From Eurosta solidaginis (Eukaryota; Arthropoda; Insecta; Diptera; Tephritidae): a DNA stretch of 64,000 nucleotides. The notes beneath the pieces were generated by a model. It ran no database searches, had not been told where the DNA came from, and was given only the letters and a program-made list of their open reading frames with translations. Within the stretch, counting starts at the first letter, position 1, and every line of letters starts with the position of its first letter. Both the position numbers and the translations under genes were made by a program. This document shows positions 23,052 to 34,487 of the stretch, piece after piece. Location of the stretch: assembly GCF_040869045.1 (NCBI RefSeq), contig NC_090322.1:277104662-277168661 (forward strand), read 5' to 3'.

Positions 23052-23390
23052 GCTTTGTTGTTGTTGTTGTTGTATTAACGATAAAGACACTCCCCCAAAG
23101 CTTTGGGGAGTATTACTGATGTTGATGGCCCTTTGCCGGATATAGATCTGGTACGTTCCGGTAACAAAGCACTAGTAAGGTACTACCCCGACCATCTCGG
23201 GAAGGATTTGTATGACATGACCACATTAAACCTTCTAGGCCATCCCGCCGTCCCCACCCCCTAGTTCCATGAGGAAATTGGATTCGCCACCGTTAGTTGA
23301 GGTTGGCGATTGGGTTGGAGAAGCTATATGTTGCGCTGGCAACCCCTTGAGAGGGTTGCGAACACAACCCCTTGAAATTGGATTCACCCA
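23052..23390 (-). repeat. SINE-like interspersed repeat with (CAA)n tail
   Basis: Read on the minus strand it ends in a (CAA)n tail (plus strand GTTGTTGTTGTTGTTG at about 23055-23072). The body has conserved-looking GC-rich sequence such as CCAAAGCTTTGGGGAG and CCGACCATCTCGGGAA. No open frame is present. I recall this type as abundant in tephritid genomes, which is memory rather than a search result. The promoter type was not identified. Confidence 0.5.
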
Positions 23391-23718
23391 ATTGAGACAT
23401 GCCTTTGGTGTTTGATAAATGCTTTGCGCTGACCATAATCTACTTCAATTCTTACATGTCGATAACTACATGCTTTCTTACAGACTAGTTAAAAATAGAA
23501 AACAATTCAAGCTTAAACTTATATACGCTATTATTAAAATTAATAACACTACTGAATCGATTTGCTAGATGTATAGTCCTAGTTATAGGTTCATTCATAG
23601 CATAATTCGTTTTATAAGTTATTTCGATAAATAATCTATTATACCGAAGATAACGCGGTGGAATATATATGGAATGAACAAATTAGATAAAAATCAGAGC
23701 AATTCGTGCTAAAGTTTA

Positions 23719-24190
23719 TTACATTATAGGCAAGCATGAGTGAGATAAAGTGCTTCTGTCATGCAAAGCCTGAAGACCAAGCAATTTGTGCCTGCTAGTA
23801 TATGATGGGAGGCCGTCTGGCCATTGAAGCATACGTAAAACAATTTTTGTAAAAATTGTTTGAACTCTCTCAATTTTATAGGAGTTAGATTCATAGAAAG
23901 GATTCCATATTATTGAGCAATATTCAAGACCACTTCTGACCAAAGATATATAAAGTGCCTTCAACGTCATAGGGTCCTTAAAGTCACTGGTGTTACGTCT
24001 ACTGAACCCAACCATTGCATCAAATTTTGAAACAATGGAGTCAATGTGACTAGAAAAATAGAGTTTGGAGTCAAAAACTACACCAAAGTCTTTACTCTCT
24101 TGACAACGATTATGGGATTCAGCATTTAGTTTGTAGATAAAGTATGTGTCAGTTGTCTTTATGGAATAAGACACAACACAGCATTTAAAA
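23719..24190 (-). pseudogene. LINE reverse transcriptase C-terminal fragment (jockey/CR1-like)
   Basis: The 151-codon frame has KDFGVVFDSKLYFSSHIDSI, then DPMTLKALYISLVRSGLEYC and IIWNPFYESNSYKIERVQ. These are typical of the region after the RT thumb in jockey- and CR1-type LINEs. The rest of pol, the endonuclease and ORF1 are absent, fitting a 5'-truncated insertion. Confidence 0.82.
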
Positions 24191-24339
24191 ATAAATTATT
24201 GTGTGCGCACCATCCGGTAAAAGAGTCCAGATCAGAACCGTTAGAAATAGTTTGACAAATAAATTGTATTTTTTGTGAAATATATAGTTTTAGTGTTATA
24301 TTTCAATCATTAAAGGGGAGGAGTGATGGGGAAACATAT

Positions 24340-24860
24340 TGTGACGAATATTAGCATCACTAAATGATACTCACATCACTAAGGTTATTAAAGAAAGGCA
24401 CAATAACAATAAAACAAGTTGCCACTCCTGGTACGTTAACAAATCAATGATCATTTACACATGTACATACAAGGCAGCAGAGAGATGCTCACCATCAGCC
24501 GAAGTAGTACTCACATATACACACGCATATGGCTATGCGAGAGACTATAAACTACAAATATACATGTACATATATGGCTGGTAACCAAGCATGAAGTTCG
24601 CGAAGTTACTAGACCTTAGGAGAAATGGGTGGACAAGATAAAAGATAGTATAAAAGCAGCGAAAGCTGAGTAGTAAGCAAGCAGTTTGATTTAAACACGC
24701 TATTGATTGTGAAGTTCAGTGTTATTGTGAATTACTTTCAAAGTAGTCTAATAAAGACCATTTTGCATTACTGAATATTGGAGTTATTTATTCAACAGTT
24801 TAGCGATTCGAACGTTAGAAGAAGGTTTCAAATAAGCGGAGTTTCCCAAAATTCGTTACA
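24340..24860 (+). repeat. Solo LTR of the Gypsy family, plus orientation
   Basis: The 521-bp unit starts TGTGACGAATATT and ends ATTCGTTACA. ATAT at 24336-24339 and 24861-24864 is the TSD. TATAAAAG at 24649-24656 and AATAAA at 24750-24755 match the arrangement in the other solo LTR. It lies inside the 15175-25122 nest. Confidence 0.9.
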
Positions 24861-25532
24861 ATATTGAGTAAAAAGTGCTTAGGGAGGAGAAAAAATTTGA
24901 TTTGAGTGCGGAAATTGTGCTAAGTCATAAAATAGCTGCTGGGTTAGCATACATGATTTTTATTTATCTTTTTCAAAGCTTCTACACTCAAAAGTATTGC
25001 AACTAAGGTATCCTCATTCAGAGTTTTGAAAAAAAGTTATTTCAAAAATTATTCATTTTTTTCGTCTCCTGTAAAATTCGTAAAAAGTGACTTAGCACAT
25101 TTTCACATTAAGCTAACGATATAGTTTTTGTTTTTTATTGTTACGTACATTGTATGAGTGTGTTTGTATTTGTGTATGTACGATATGCGCATATGCCTCA
25201 TCTCCCCTCACATGTGATGTGTTCGCTGTTGTTATGTCACCTCAGGTGGTTCTAACGAAGAGAACGAATATTTGCTCGAATTTCCACTTGCAGCATAATA
25301 ATGGCCTATCGTCTAGCCAATTCGAAAGCATGAAAGAAACAAATAGCGTAAATTAATATGTTTGCACTGCCACAAATGAACTCTTCGACAAAACTGTCAA
25401 CAGGGCTTAAGGTGTTCTTACTTACTTACTTAATTGGCGTTTAACCGTTTAAAAGGCTATGGCCGTCCAACAAGGCGCGCCAGTCGCTCCTTCTCTCTGC
25501 AAACCGGTGCCAATTGGTCACACCAGAGGAGT

Positions 25533-25883
25533 TTAAATCGTTTTCAACCTGGTCCTTCCAACGGAGTGGGGGCCGCCCTCTATCTCTGCTTCCATAGGTG
25601 GGTTCCGATAGAAACACTTTCTTGGCCGGAGCATAACATGATCTAGCCAGCGCAGCGGCTGAATTTTAATTCGCTGGACTATATTGATGTCTGCGTCTAG
25701 CTCGACATCGCCAACGCGTAGAGGTCCATAAATCTTTCGGAAAACTTTTCTCTCGAACACTTCCAGAGCCGTTTCATCTGATGTTGTCATGGTCCATGCT
25801 TCCGCACCATATAGCAAGACGGGAACGATAAGTGACTTGTAGAGTATGATTTTCGTTTGCCGAGAGAGGAATTTAATTTTCAA
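25533..25883 (-). pseudogene. RTE LINE C-terminal domain
   Basis: The frame has KIILYKSLIVPVLLYGAEAW, FERKVFRKIYGPLRVGD and a final RIKIQPLRWLDHVMLRP block, the conserved tail of RTE-type proteins. Confidence 0.85.
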
Positions 25884-26063
25884 TTGCCTACCTAGTCCAA
25901 AGTAGCATTTATTGGCAAGAGTGATTCTTCGCTGGATTTCAGGGCTGATGTTGTTGCTAGTGTTGATGCTGGTTCACAAATAAACGAAGTCTTTTACTAT
26001 TTCGAAATTATGGCTGCCAACAGTAACGTGGTTGCCAAGGCGCATATGCGCTGACTCTTTGCT

Positions 26064-26857
26064 CTATAACAGCAGGTACTTCGTTTTGTCCTCATTCACC
26101 ATCAAACCCATCTTTACCGCTTCTTTTTCCAGTTTATAGTAAGCAGAACTAACAGCGCGGGTGTTTAGGCCGATGATATCAATGTCATCAGCATATACCA
26201 GTAATTGCACGCTTTTATAGAATATTGTTCCAGAGCGGTTAAGATCTGCAGCTATTATAATTTTCTCCAGCATCAAATTAAAGAAATCGCACGTCTGAAA
26301 CCTCGTTTAGTTTCGAGCGGCTCGGAGAGGTTCACCCCAATTCTGACTGAGCTGATGGTGTTGCTCAACGTCATTTTACACAGCCGTATAAGTTTTGCGG
26401 GGAAACCAAATTTAGACATAGCGGCATATAGGTAGCTCCTTTTCTTGCTATCGAAGGCGGCTTTAAAATCGACGAAGAGGTGATGTGTGTCGATTATTTT
26501 TTCGCAGGTTTGACGCATTGTGAAAATCTGGTCGATGGTAGATTTACCAGGTCTGAAGCCGCACTGATAAGGTCCAATCAGCCGATTCACGGTGGGCTTC
26601 AATCTTTAGCACATTACACTTGACAGGACCTTATATGCGATAATCAGAAGGCTGATTCCGCGATAGTTGGTGCAGTTTGCAGTATCCCTCTTCTTGTGGA
26701 CTTGGCAAAGAATACTTAGATTCCAATCGTCGGGCATGCACTCGTCCGCCCATATTTTGCGAACAAGCTGATGCATGCGCCTTGCCAACTCCTCGCCGCC
26801 GTATTTGAAAAGCTCCGCAGGCAATCCATCAGCGCCCGCGGCCTTGTTGTTTTTCAA
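26064..26857 (-). pseudogene. RTE LINE reverse transcriptase
   Basis: Blocks in order are NNKAAGADGLPAELFKYGGE, NYRGISLLIIAYKVLSSV, GPYQCGFRPGKSTIDQIFTM, LFVDFKAAFDS with the motif A Asp, and LLVYADDIDIIG with the motif C Asp pair. Stops and frame changes occur near 26602 and 26276. The enzyme would copy its own RNA at a nicked chromosomal target. Confidence 0.9.
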
Positions 26858-27107
26858 TCTGGTTATTGCTATTCTGACTTCGTCATAATCGGGTGGGGGA
26901 CATTTATTCGATCATCATCGATTGCAGGATCGGGTTCGTCATCCCTGTGCGGTAAATCGTTTTCTTCATTTGGGAGAGCAGAGAAGTGTTCCCTCCATAA
27001 TCTAAGTACTTTCTGGACATCAGTTACAAGGTCACCGTTTTCGTTCTTACAGGAGTTTGTCCCGATCTTAAAACCTTACGTCTGTTACCGAATTTCCTGG
27101 TAAAATT

Positions 27108-27602
27108 TTAGGGCGTTGTTCGGGTGGCTTGCAGCTCAAGCTCCTCGCACTCACGCCTTTCTGCCTCTGCTTTTTTCTTCCTGAAAAAGCGTCTCGCTTC
27201 CCTTTTTAACTGGCGATAGCGTTCACACACTCCTCTTGTTGCGCTCGCTTTTAACGTAGCCCTGTAGGCAGCGTCTCTCTTACGGTTGCAACGCGGCATT
27301 CTTCATCGTACCAGTTGTTTTTCTGTGGCCGCCGGTAACCAATTTTTTCCTCGACGGCAGTACGAAGTGCTTTGGAGATATGCTCCCACTGCTCCTGCAT
27401 TCCTTCAGGCTGAGTTGAGCTGGAGCAGGTGTGAGAGTTGAGTTGCGAAATTATTGGCAGTCTGTTGCGATTGCAGCCTTTCGTCGTTCAGCTTTCCTTG
27501 TGTTTTTGGTTCCTTGGTTTTAGCCACGCAGAGGCGGGTTCGTATTTTGGCTGCGACGAGATAATGGTCCGAGTCGATGTTAGGTCCTCGGATCATGCGC
27601 AC
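27108..27602 (-). pseudogene. RTE LINE linker between endonuclease and RT
   Basis: The frames [20 protein letters not shown] and NRKRDAAYRATLKASATRG match the end of the endonuclease (SDHYLV motif) and the basic linker of RTE elements. Confidence 0.75.
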
Positions 27603-27626
27603 ATCTAAAACACTGGAAGCATGCCG

Positions 27627-28335
27627 TCAGTCTATCACAACGTGATCGATCTTATTGCGAGTATTTCGATCGGGGGACAGCCATGTACCTAGATGTATCT
27701 TTTTATGCATGAACCTCCTACTGGAAATAAACCTGTTTCGGGCACCGGCAAAGTCAATCAGCCCCAGTCTATTAGGAGATGTTTCATTGTGTAGGCTGAA
27801 CTTTCCGACTGTAGGGCCAAAAACACCTTCTTTGCTCACCCTGGCGTTAAAGTCGCCAAGCACGACTTTTATATCATGGCGGGGGCAGCTCATCGTCTTT
27901 CTCCTCTGTCGGTGCATGGACGCAGATGAGTGATATATTAAATTTTGCTTTTATTCGGATAGCGGCGAGACGTTCGTCCACAGGCGTTAACAGCAGTACT
28001 TGGCGACAAAGTCTCTCTCCCACCACGAATCCGACGCCGAAACTGCGCTTATTTATATGGCCACTCCAATAGATCTCAGAATTTTTAATCTTCTTTTTTC
28101 CTTGCTTCGTCCAACACATTTCTTGGATGGCGGCGATGCCAGATTTTGCCTTGACGAGGACATCAACCAGCCGGGCATCTGCACCAATCCCATTCAGGGA
28201 GCGTACGTTACAGGTGCATGCCCTCAATTCAATGTCCTTCAAACGTTTGCCATGGTCGTCATCAATAAAGGGGTTTCTTTTCATCCGAGGCTTCTTGTTG
28301 CTTTTCATTGGAGAGTTGTTTGACATGGGTTCCAA
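27627..28335 (-). pseudogene. RTE LINE AP-like endonuclease
   Basis: The N-terminal half (28335 to 27874) has ACTCNVRSLN, IAAIQEMCWT and ISLICVHAPTEEKDD, with the catalytic Asn and Glu regions. The second half, from 27917, has KVVLGDFNARVS and NRFISSRRFMHKKIHLGTWL and then a NKIDHVVID motif. The two halves are in different frames, and roughly 20 residues usual between them are missing at about 27880-27900. Confidence 0.88.
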
Positions 28336-28675
28336 GCCCAGCGCACAACCCGCTCAGCGGGGGTGAAAATATTACTTGCACGTTTATATGGCGAGCCGCT
28401 TAATCCAAGACAGACGCCCACTTGCAGCCGCACCTCGTGGTGGACAGACGCTGCTGATGAAAGATTCTCTGGCTAGTCCTTAAAGCGATTATGTCAGAGT
28501 GGCCTAGCCACGTTGTCGCCTTCTCGCATTAGCTCACCACTAAACGGATGTTTAGCGGCTACCCAGAGGATAATTGCAATCAAAAGAATCGCTCTGGCAA
28601 TTCCCAGGTGAATGGCGATCAGAAACTTTCCCCACTTTCATGGACTTCTACACACGGCTCCTCAAGGTGTTCTTA

Positions 28676-29582
28676 GTCGAAATAATAATAACTTATGGCG
28701 ATATACTTTCGAGAATATTTAGACCCAGCTTGTCGGTCGCAATACATAGGTAGCTTACTAATAAGCTTCTACTACTCAATTCTCAAATAAAACTATACGA
28801 GGCAAATCCTGTTACAAATTTGAATGAATACCTTCGTTTATTTGGCAAGCTCTGGCGACATCAAGTTTCTAACAGAAGGAGGGATGGAAGGATGGAAAAA
28901 CTGGGATTGTATCTATGGAAGAAATGCGGTTAGATGTCGGTCACCAAGAAGTGTGAGCCCCTTTAATCGACTTATGCAGAACTTGCTTATTCGATAATTT
29001 GCAGCCAGGGGTACGTCACCCTGCGAATAAAGGGTGGCCTTACCACAAGACAAGGCGCTGCTGTTGCGGACGATTATTCTTCGGACGGTATGTCTCGGGC
29101 AAGTTACCGTGCATACAATATTAATCCCTCAGAAACTTTTTGGTAGAATGAGGTGGAAGGAAAAGGGGGAATATAGTCGCACGCCAGGGAAAATTATAAG
29201 ATCATCGACAATGCGGTAAGAGGTTCGTATTTAATTTAAACCGACTTTTTTATAATAGCGTAATGGGAGACGATTTTATATGCATATGGTGGTAAAAAGA
29301 AAGTCTGTGTTTATTGTCCAACAAAATTATGAAAAGCCGCTAGCTCCATAAAATTTCAATACATTTTAACTTGTCATGCATTAGAGCTTTTTCGTTCTAC
29401 TGTGAAATTGTAGTGGATGGAGTTAACAGCTTTTACAGCATCATCGACGATTTATTGGTATTGAAAATGGTCGACATCAGATTAACAAAAACTGATGAAG
29501 TGCAAAACCGAAAAGGAAAATCGTTCTGATCACCTTTCTATTTGGTTTATCTCTCTACCAAACGTTTTATGACATAAAAAAA
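28676..29582. other. Intergenic sequence, no gene seen
   Basis: I find no recognisable coding or repeat structure; one 61-codon frame at 29034 has no family signature. Confidence 0.5.
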
Positions 29583-29800
29583 TTCCTCGACGCGATTTAT
29601 CTGGTAGAAGATTTAGACTGAGCTTCTCTTTCAATTCGCGTCGTGCATTATATATATACCTATATATGTATGTTATGCCGATTCTGCAAGGCAGATGAGT
29701 TTACGCTGGGAAGCTTTTTTTTTTTTTTGGGAGAAATACACTCAGAGTGCTTGCGAAACCATTGCCGACCGTTTAGAAAAACTTTTTCCTAACTGAAAAA
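29583..29800 (-). repeat. SINE fragment
   Basis: Diverged body of the same SINE family as 396-715: GAGCTTCTCTTTCAA, CACTCAGAGTGCTTGCGAAA and a final CTTTTTCCTAACTGAAAAAC. The head is lost and a TATA-rich stretch and T tract have expanded inside. Confidence 0.55.
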
Positions 29801-29844
29801 CTGTTTTTGTTTTTTAATGCCATAAGTCGATCGAAAATCTTTAA

Positions 29845-30085
29845 GGGTCTTCTTCTCTATTGCGAACGAAAGCTCAGACGAACGATTCGTCTTTTATCAA
29901 TTTCGTCTAGTAGTCATATTCTGTATCATTTTCGTTCTTCTCTTATTTTTATTACATTATGATAAAGAGATAACGTAAGAAAGGTAGCAGGCGAACGAAA
30001 ATGTTCAAGAATATGGTTGCTAGACGAAATTGATAAGAGACGAATCGTTCGTCTGTGCTTTCGTTCGCAATAGAGAATAAGGCCC
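29845..30085. mobile_element. Palindromic MITE, TAA target duplication
   Basis: The arms GGGTCTTCTTCTCTATTGCG and (reverse complement of the right end) GGGCCTTATTCTCTATTGCG continue as near-perfect inverted repeats of about 70 bp through CAGACGAACGATTCGTCT and ATCAATTTCGTCTAG. TAA flanks both sides (29842-29844, 30086-30088). A 3-bp TWA TSD and GGG ends suggest PIF/Harbinger origin. Confidence 0.65.
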
Positions 30086-30088
30086 TAA

Positions 30089-32289
30089 ATCATTTAAGGT
30101 TCGCGACATTATTATTACTATTATTGTTATAAATGTATCCTTCATATATGTAATACTTCTATATTGCTACTACAGGCTAGGTACACTCACAAAAATCAGA
30201 GTCGCGATATATTTCTGTTGAAATGTTTTTGTATTCAAAAATAGAATGTACCTAAATTTAAATTTTTCTTGTCACACTTATGCTGCTACAATCACAAAGA
30301 TTTGTAGGCTGTCTTGTTTTAATTTCGAATTCAAAACTTATGTTCTCAATGCTCGCATTTTCTATAAGCAACATAGGAGTATTACATATGTATATGGTAT
30401 CCATAAAATATACATATGTAAGAGCACACATATGGGTATATAACGTTAGGTTTCATCCAAACTCAAACTACCTTACCTGTTTTTTACCAAATTCAAAACA
30501 TACGATCTCATTTAAAAAAAAGTTGCTTCACTTTTGGTAAAAATTCCGAAGTACTCACTTAGATCGAGTAAACTAGATACCTTTTACTGAGTATGAGTAC
30601 CAGCATCGAACCGATTATTTTATGGGGGTGCCGGTATCGATACTTTTTCTAAAAGTTCTATCACTAGAAAGTATAATGGTGATATATTGCATAGAAGATA
30701 AATCAAAGGGAAGTAACAAAAAGCCTTCGGCGCTGGGAGTGGGTAAAGGGAGGTAACGAAGATACTCTAGACACACCTGAAAAAATTAATCATTTGGCGA
30801 GATGATGTTATCAGCCTCGTGGTGCGCCCTTTTCCGGTCGGAATATGATTGCCTATGAAAGCCCCTACCATCATATATATCTACGTAATATATATCAATG
30901 TACAAACTATCAAGATTGGCCCAAGTGCCGGTTAAGCTTTAAAATACTCTGCCAAACTTTGACAATAAGTAGAGCTTCCATATTGGTGAATAATTGAAAA
31001 GTACTTTTTAGTTTGGATAGCTGATACGACATACTGTCTTCATCTGCTCTCGTAATTTCAACTATATTCTTTTTTTATTATAAGCTTTTATTTAGTTTCA
31101 CTTTTGTCTGTAATGGAATCTTGCAAGTTAAATTTGATACACTTCCCGGTGTCCGATTGAGCTAAAATTTTGCACGCATGTATAACTCCGATGACAATGC
31201 AATATTACTTTGTTAGAATTCGATAAATTAATCGATAACACAGTTATCGGTAAAGATTTGTATTTACTTTGGCATAACAGCCTAAGCCCCATACAAACCC
31301 GCCGGTACCTATCCGTGGATTGTGATATTTGGACGTGGTGAATCACGCGTGTCACGCGTGGTGAATCTCAACGCTTGCGAAAAGCGGAGACACAACCCTC
31401 TGTTGTATTTCTGTGTATAACCAACATAGCTGAATTTTTAAGGCTGTTTAACTCTGTAATCTTTTCTGTAATTTATTTTGCTTTTGGAAAAATTACCTAT
31501 TTGAAAAAAGCTGGCTGAAAAATGTTGGCATAACAGCTTAAGTTAAATCAAGAATGGAAAATCTTGGAAAATTTGAGCAGATGTGGCAATTTCGCGCGTC
31601 CGTTGAACGAAATATTGACAATCTGCTGATCATCGCTAGGAAATTAGCGACATTCCATCAACTAAGCAGCACTTTAGCAATACTACTGTTATTATTTGGC
31701 CGCTCAAACACACATATATTAATTGTGCATTAAATCTAAAATATACAAATACACCATAATAATTTACACGGCCAAAGCCATAATAATTTACACGGGTCAT
31801 CAATTCTTTCTCTGATTCAAAATCTGAACTAGCAGCGCTACCGTCAACAGCTCAGTGTCATCATTGCCAGTAGCGCCAATAACACCAAACTCGTGCCTGA
31901 CACACAAAAGTCGTTTCACTCAATAGCGCAAGTAAAATGTACTACGCACTCACTACTAAGTAGCGTCAAAAATTCGCTTGGAGTCATTTCGTCATTGAGC
32001 TGGCACCGCATTGGCGCTGGCGCCATGCAATTTACATCACTAAAATTGCGCGAATGCCCAGGCTCATGACTTCAATACTTATACTGTTTTCACACAGACG
32101 GCTTATTGAATATTAAAGGCAGTTTTCTACATTAAGACGCTTATTGAGCTCAATCTTCCCTACAAAATTCGAATCTATTATTATTTCATTAGTAGCTAAT
32201 CGAATGCCTAATGAAGTCAAAAGCACAATGCAACTCTGTTGGCAGCGTTCCGCTTCCGTTTCCGCTTCTCAGTTTTCAAAGCAAATGTC
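30089..32289. other. Intergenic sequence, no gene seen
   Basis: About 2.2 kb of mostly AT-rich sequence with no domain match. A short direct repeat CCATAATAATTTACACGG occurs twice near 31753-31796. Confidence 0.5.
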
Positions 32290-32297
32290 ATTGTCTG

Positions 32298-32480
32298 CAT
32301 GGCGGAACGATACAAGGTGGCCGCATCGAACAGCTGATTATAACCTTTTTTATTTGATTTGATACATCAACTACCGGCGCAGTACAATTTTGACATTTGT
32401 CCATCGAATTTACAAGTACATGGAATTTTTTTTGTTTGCAGGTATGTCACCATGCTCCCACCTTGTATCGTTCCGCCATG
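32298..32480. mobile_element. P-superfamily-like MITE
   Basis: The 183-bp element has perfect 23-bp terminal inverted repeats starting CATGGCGGAACGATACAAGG, and an 8-bp TSD ATTGTCTG (32290-32297, 32481-32488). The left end shares with the canonical 31-bp P-element terminus the CATG start, the central AAGGTGG block and the final TCG at the same spacing, and P elements also make 8-bp TSDs. It has no coding capacity, so it would need a transposase in trans. Confidence 0.8.
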
Positions 32481-32745
32481 ATTGTCTGTCTCATCCTTCA
32501 TACTAATCGAGCAGTTACTTCTGTGTGAAAGCAAAAAATTTACGATTTCATTAGCAGGTGAAATGAGATCATTAAGTTTCTGTGTGAAAACAGTATTATA
32601 TTTACTATGCTTTAAACTTTGAATACACCGCTGAAGTTGCTGCGCATAAAATGTGTACTAATAAATTCCAATCCGCATTATACCAAAAATTTTTGAATAT
32701 AAAGATATTGCATGCGCGAACTTTGGTGGAAAGCAGCGGAGCGTA

Positions 32746-32975
32746 ACAAAATTCTAGTAGGTCACTTTCACCACACCAAAAACTTTAACACAATTTTTAA
32801 CATAATTTAAGCACAGAAATACACTGATTGGAGTTTTAGTGAGTAAAAGTTAAAATTCTGAACACATTAGCTGAATAAAAAGTGTACAAATAATTATTAA
32901 ATAACAAATACAGACAGTGGTAGTTTAACAAATTCTGCTGTGGTAAGTGGTGAATGTGACCTACTAGAATTTTGT
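32746..32975. repeat. Short element with 29-bp inverted ends
   Basis: The left arm 32746-32774 and right arm 32947-32975 are reverse complements with one mismatch, starting ACAAAATTCTAGTAGGTCAC. The 172-bp interior is AT-rich. The flanks give no convincing TSD. Confidence 0.55.
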
Positions 32976-33150
32976 GAAGCTTGCCTCACACGATTTTTCG
33001 TCTATGCAATGTCTCTATATTATATCGTTTCTGATTATACGCAGATGTAACTGAAATATGTGTTTTTGTTTCACCTCCTTTACTTATATTTAAAGCTTTT
33101 CTAAGAACAAGCTTCTATTACTTGTTAATAAAACGAACTAAAAAGTAAAA

Positions 33151-33752
33151 AATAAAATTAAAGAAAAAAAAACTTTTTTAAAAATAAGCTTTTATTATTT
33201 TGGTTAATAAAATTAACTAAAAAGTAAACAATAAATTGACTCTAAAGAAATACAACACTTTATAAGTTCATTGTAAGCTTAAACGATAATTAGGCTTTTT
33301 CGTCTGCGACAAAAAAATTCTATATTGTACATAATTATATATTTTTAACATTAAAATTTTACACCTAAATTATTAAATCTTACAGTTTATATCACAGCCC
33401 TAATTGTATAAAAGCGTGTTACATTGCGATAGCAAGAAAAGGAGATCCTAAATGTTCTTAATTATACCATCAAAATTTAACACGTTTTTTATTAGAACAA
33501 TTAGGACTGTGATATAAACCGTAAGATTTAATAATTTAGGTGTAAAATTTTAATGTTAAAAATATATAATTATGTACAATATAGATTTTTTTGTCGCAGA
33601 CGAAAAAGCCTAATTATCGTTTAAGCTTACAATGAACTTATAAAGTGTTGTATTTCTTTAGAGTCAATTTATTGTTTACTTTTTAGTTAATTTTATTAAC
33701 CAAAATAATAAAAGCTTATTTTTAAAAAAGTTTTTTTTTCTTTAATTTTATT
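33151..33752. repeat. Large foldback: about 256-bp inverted arms, 89-bp spacer
   Basis: The left arm 33151-33407 and right arm 33497-33752 are near-identical reverse complements over their full length, for example GTCTGCGACAAAAAAATTCT against its complement near 33590. A transcript in either direction would form a long hairpin. It has no coding potential. The A/T-rich edges run into flanking sequence without an obvious TSD. Confidence 0.85.
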
Positions 33753-34487
33753 CATTTTCCATTTCTCTTTTTCATTTTATGGTGCAGATTTTTTGAATTG
33801 TGTCTAAGCGCGGAATTCGCGGCAAAAGGGACTGACAAATGAGCTCAACAATGCAAATTACGAAAATTGGCCGCGAATGCATTTTCGTGCACTGCTGCTT
33901 GTTTGTTATTGTTGTGATTATAATTGCTATTTTTTGACATTCGGACGTTCGTTGCAATCACTGTTGATGCAAAGCGAAAAATGCATTGGATGGTGTCATA
34001 TAGCGATTTCACGTTGCTGTCCTTTGCTATAACCAGAGCAGCACTATTATGGCCATCGGCAACGCATCGCACAAAACTGACGATTGTGAAAATTATGAAA
34101 CGAATGGTGGATTCCAGATGAGAGTGGGAAGTTGTTTATATGAAAATAGACTTTGCAGCTGCAATTAGTGCATTCTTTTATAGGCGGATATGTATATATG
34201 TTATACCCGCAGCAAAAAAATTTGGTGTCCGCTAGTGACAAGGAAATAAAAAAATGATGACAGGTAAACCTTTGATAAGTACAATATAACCCGTGTTGTG
34301 TCTTTTCCCAAAAACAGTTATATGTTACAATACACAGACATTAGTACAGCGAAGTAAGTTTTAATATGAGAAATACTTTGCATCTAACAAATTTTAGTCC
34401 ACATGTGGCAAGCCCTTTGATCGAATGCATTACGCTTTACATACCTGCGAGAGGTGAACATTTTTTGATGGGTAGTATGTTACTATT
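33753..34487. other. Intergenic sequence, no gene seen
   Basis: Several short frames overlap on both strands between 33772 and 34241 without any family signature. Confidence 0.45.

Larger units (their letters stand above)
15175..25122. mobile_element. Nest bounded by perfect 41-bp terminal inverted repeats
   Basis: The left end 15175-15215 and the right end 25082-25122 are exact reverse complements, starting ATATCGTTAGCTTAATGTG. The 12-mer TGTGCTAAGTCA occurs in both ends and again inside (about 15321, with one change, 15350 and 24916). The original element appears to be an unnamed DNA transposon or MITE, now interrupted by a Gypsy element, SINE-like and LINE pieces and a solo LTR. No transposase is visible in what remains. 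The TSD may be ATAT, but this overlaps the ends and is ambiguous. Confidence 0.7.
25421..28663 (-). mobile_element. RTE-clade LINE, full span, frame-broken
   Basis: The 12-bp sequence AAGGTGTTCTTA stands on both sides (25409-25420 and 28664-28675), a clear TSD. The 3' end on the minus strand finishes with AAGTAAGTAAGTAAG, a short tandem tail as in RTE elements rather than poly(A). The layout is 5' leader, AP endonuclease, linker, RT and C-terminal domain in about 3.24 kb. That is the usual RTE length, so the copy is probably complete in extent. Three different frames are used, so it is inactive. Confidence 0.9.

Noticed and set aside
25138..25356. 72-codon frame next to the right inverted repeat
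   Set aside because: Composition follows TGTGTTTGTA simple sequence; no homology.
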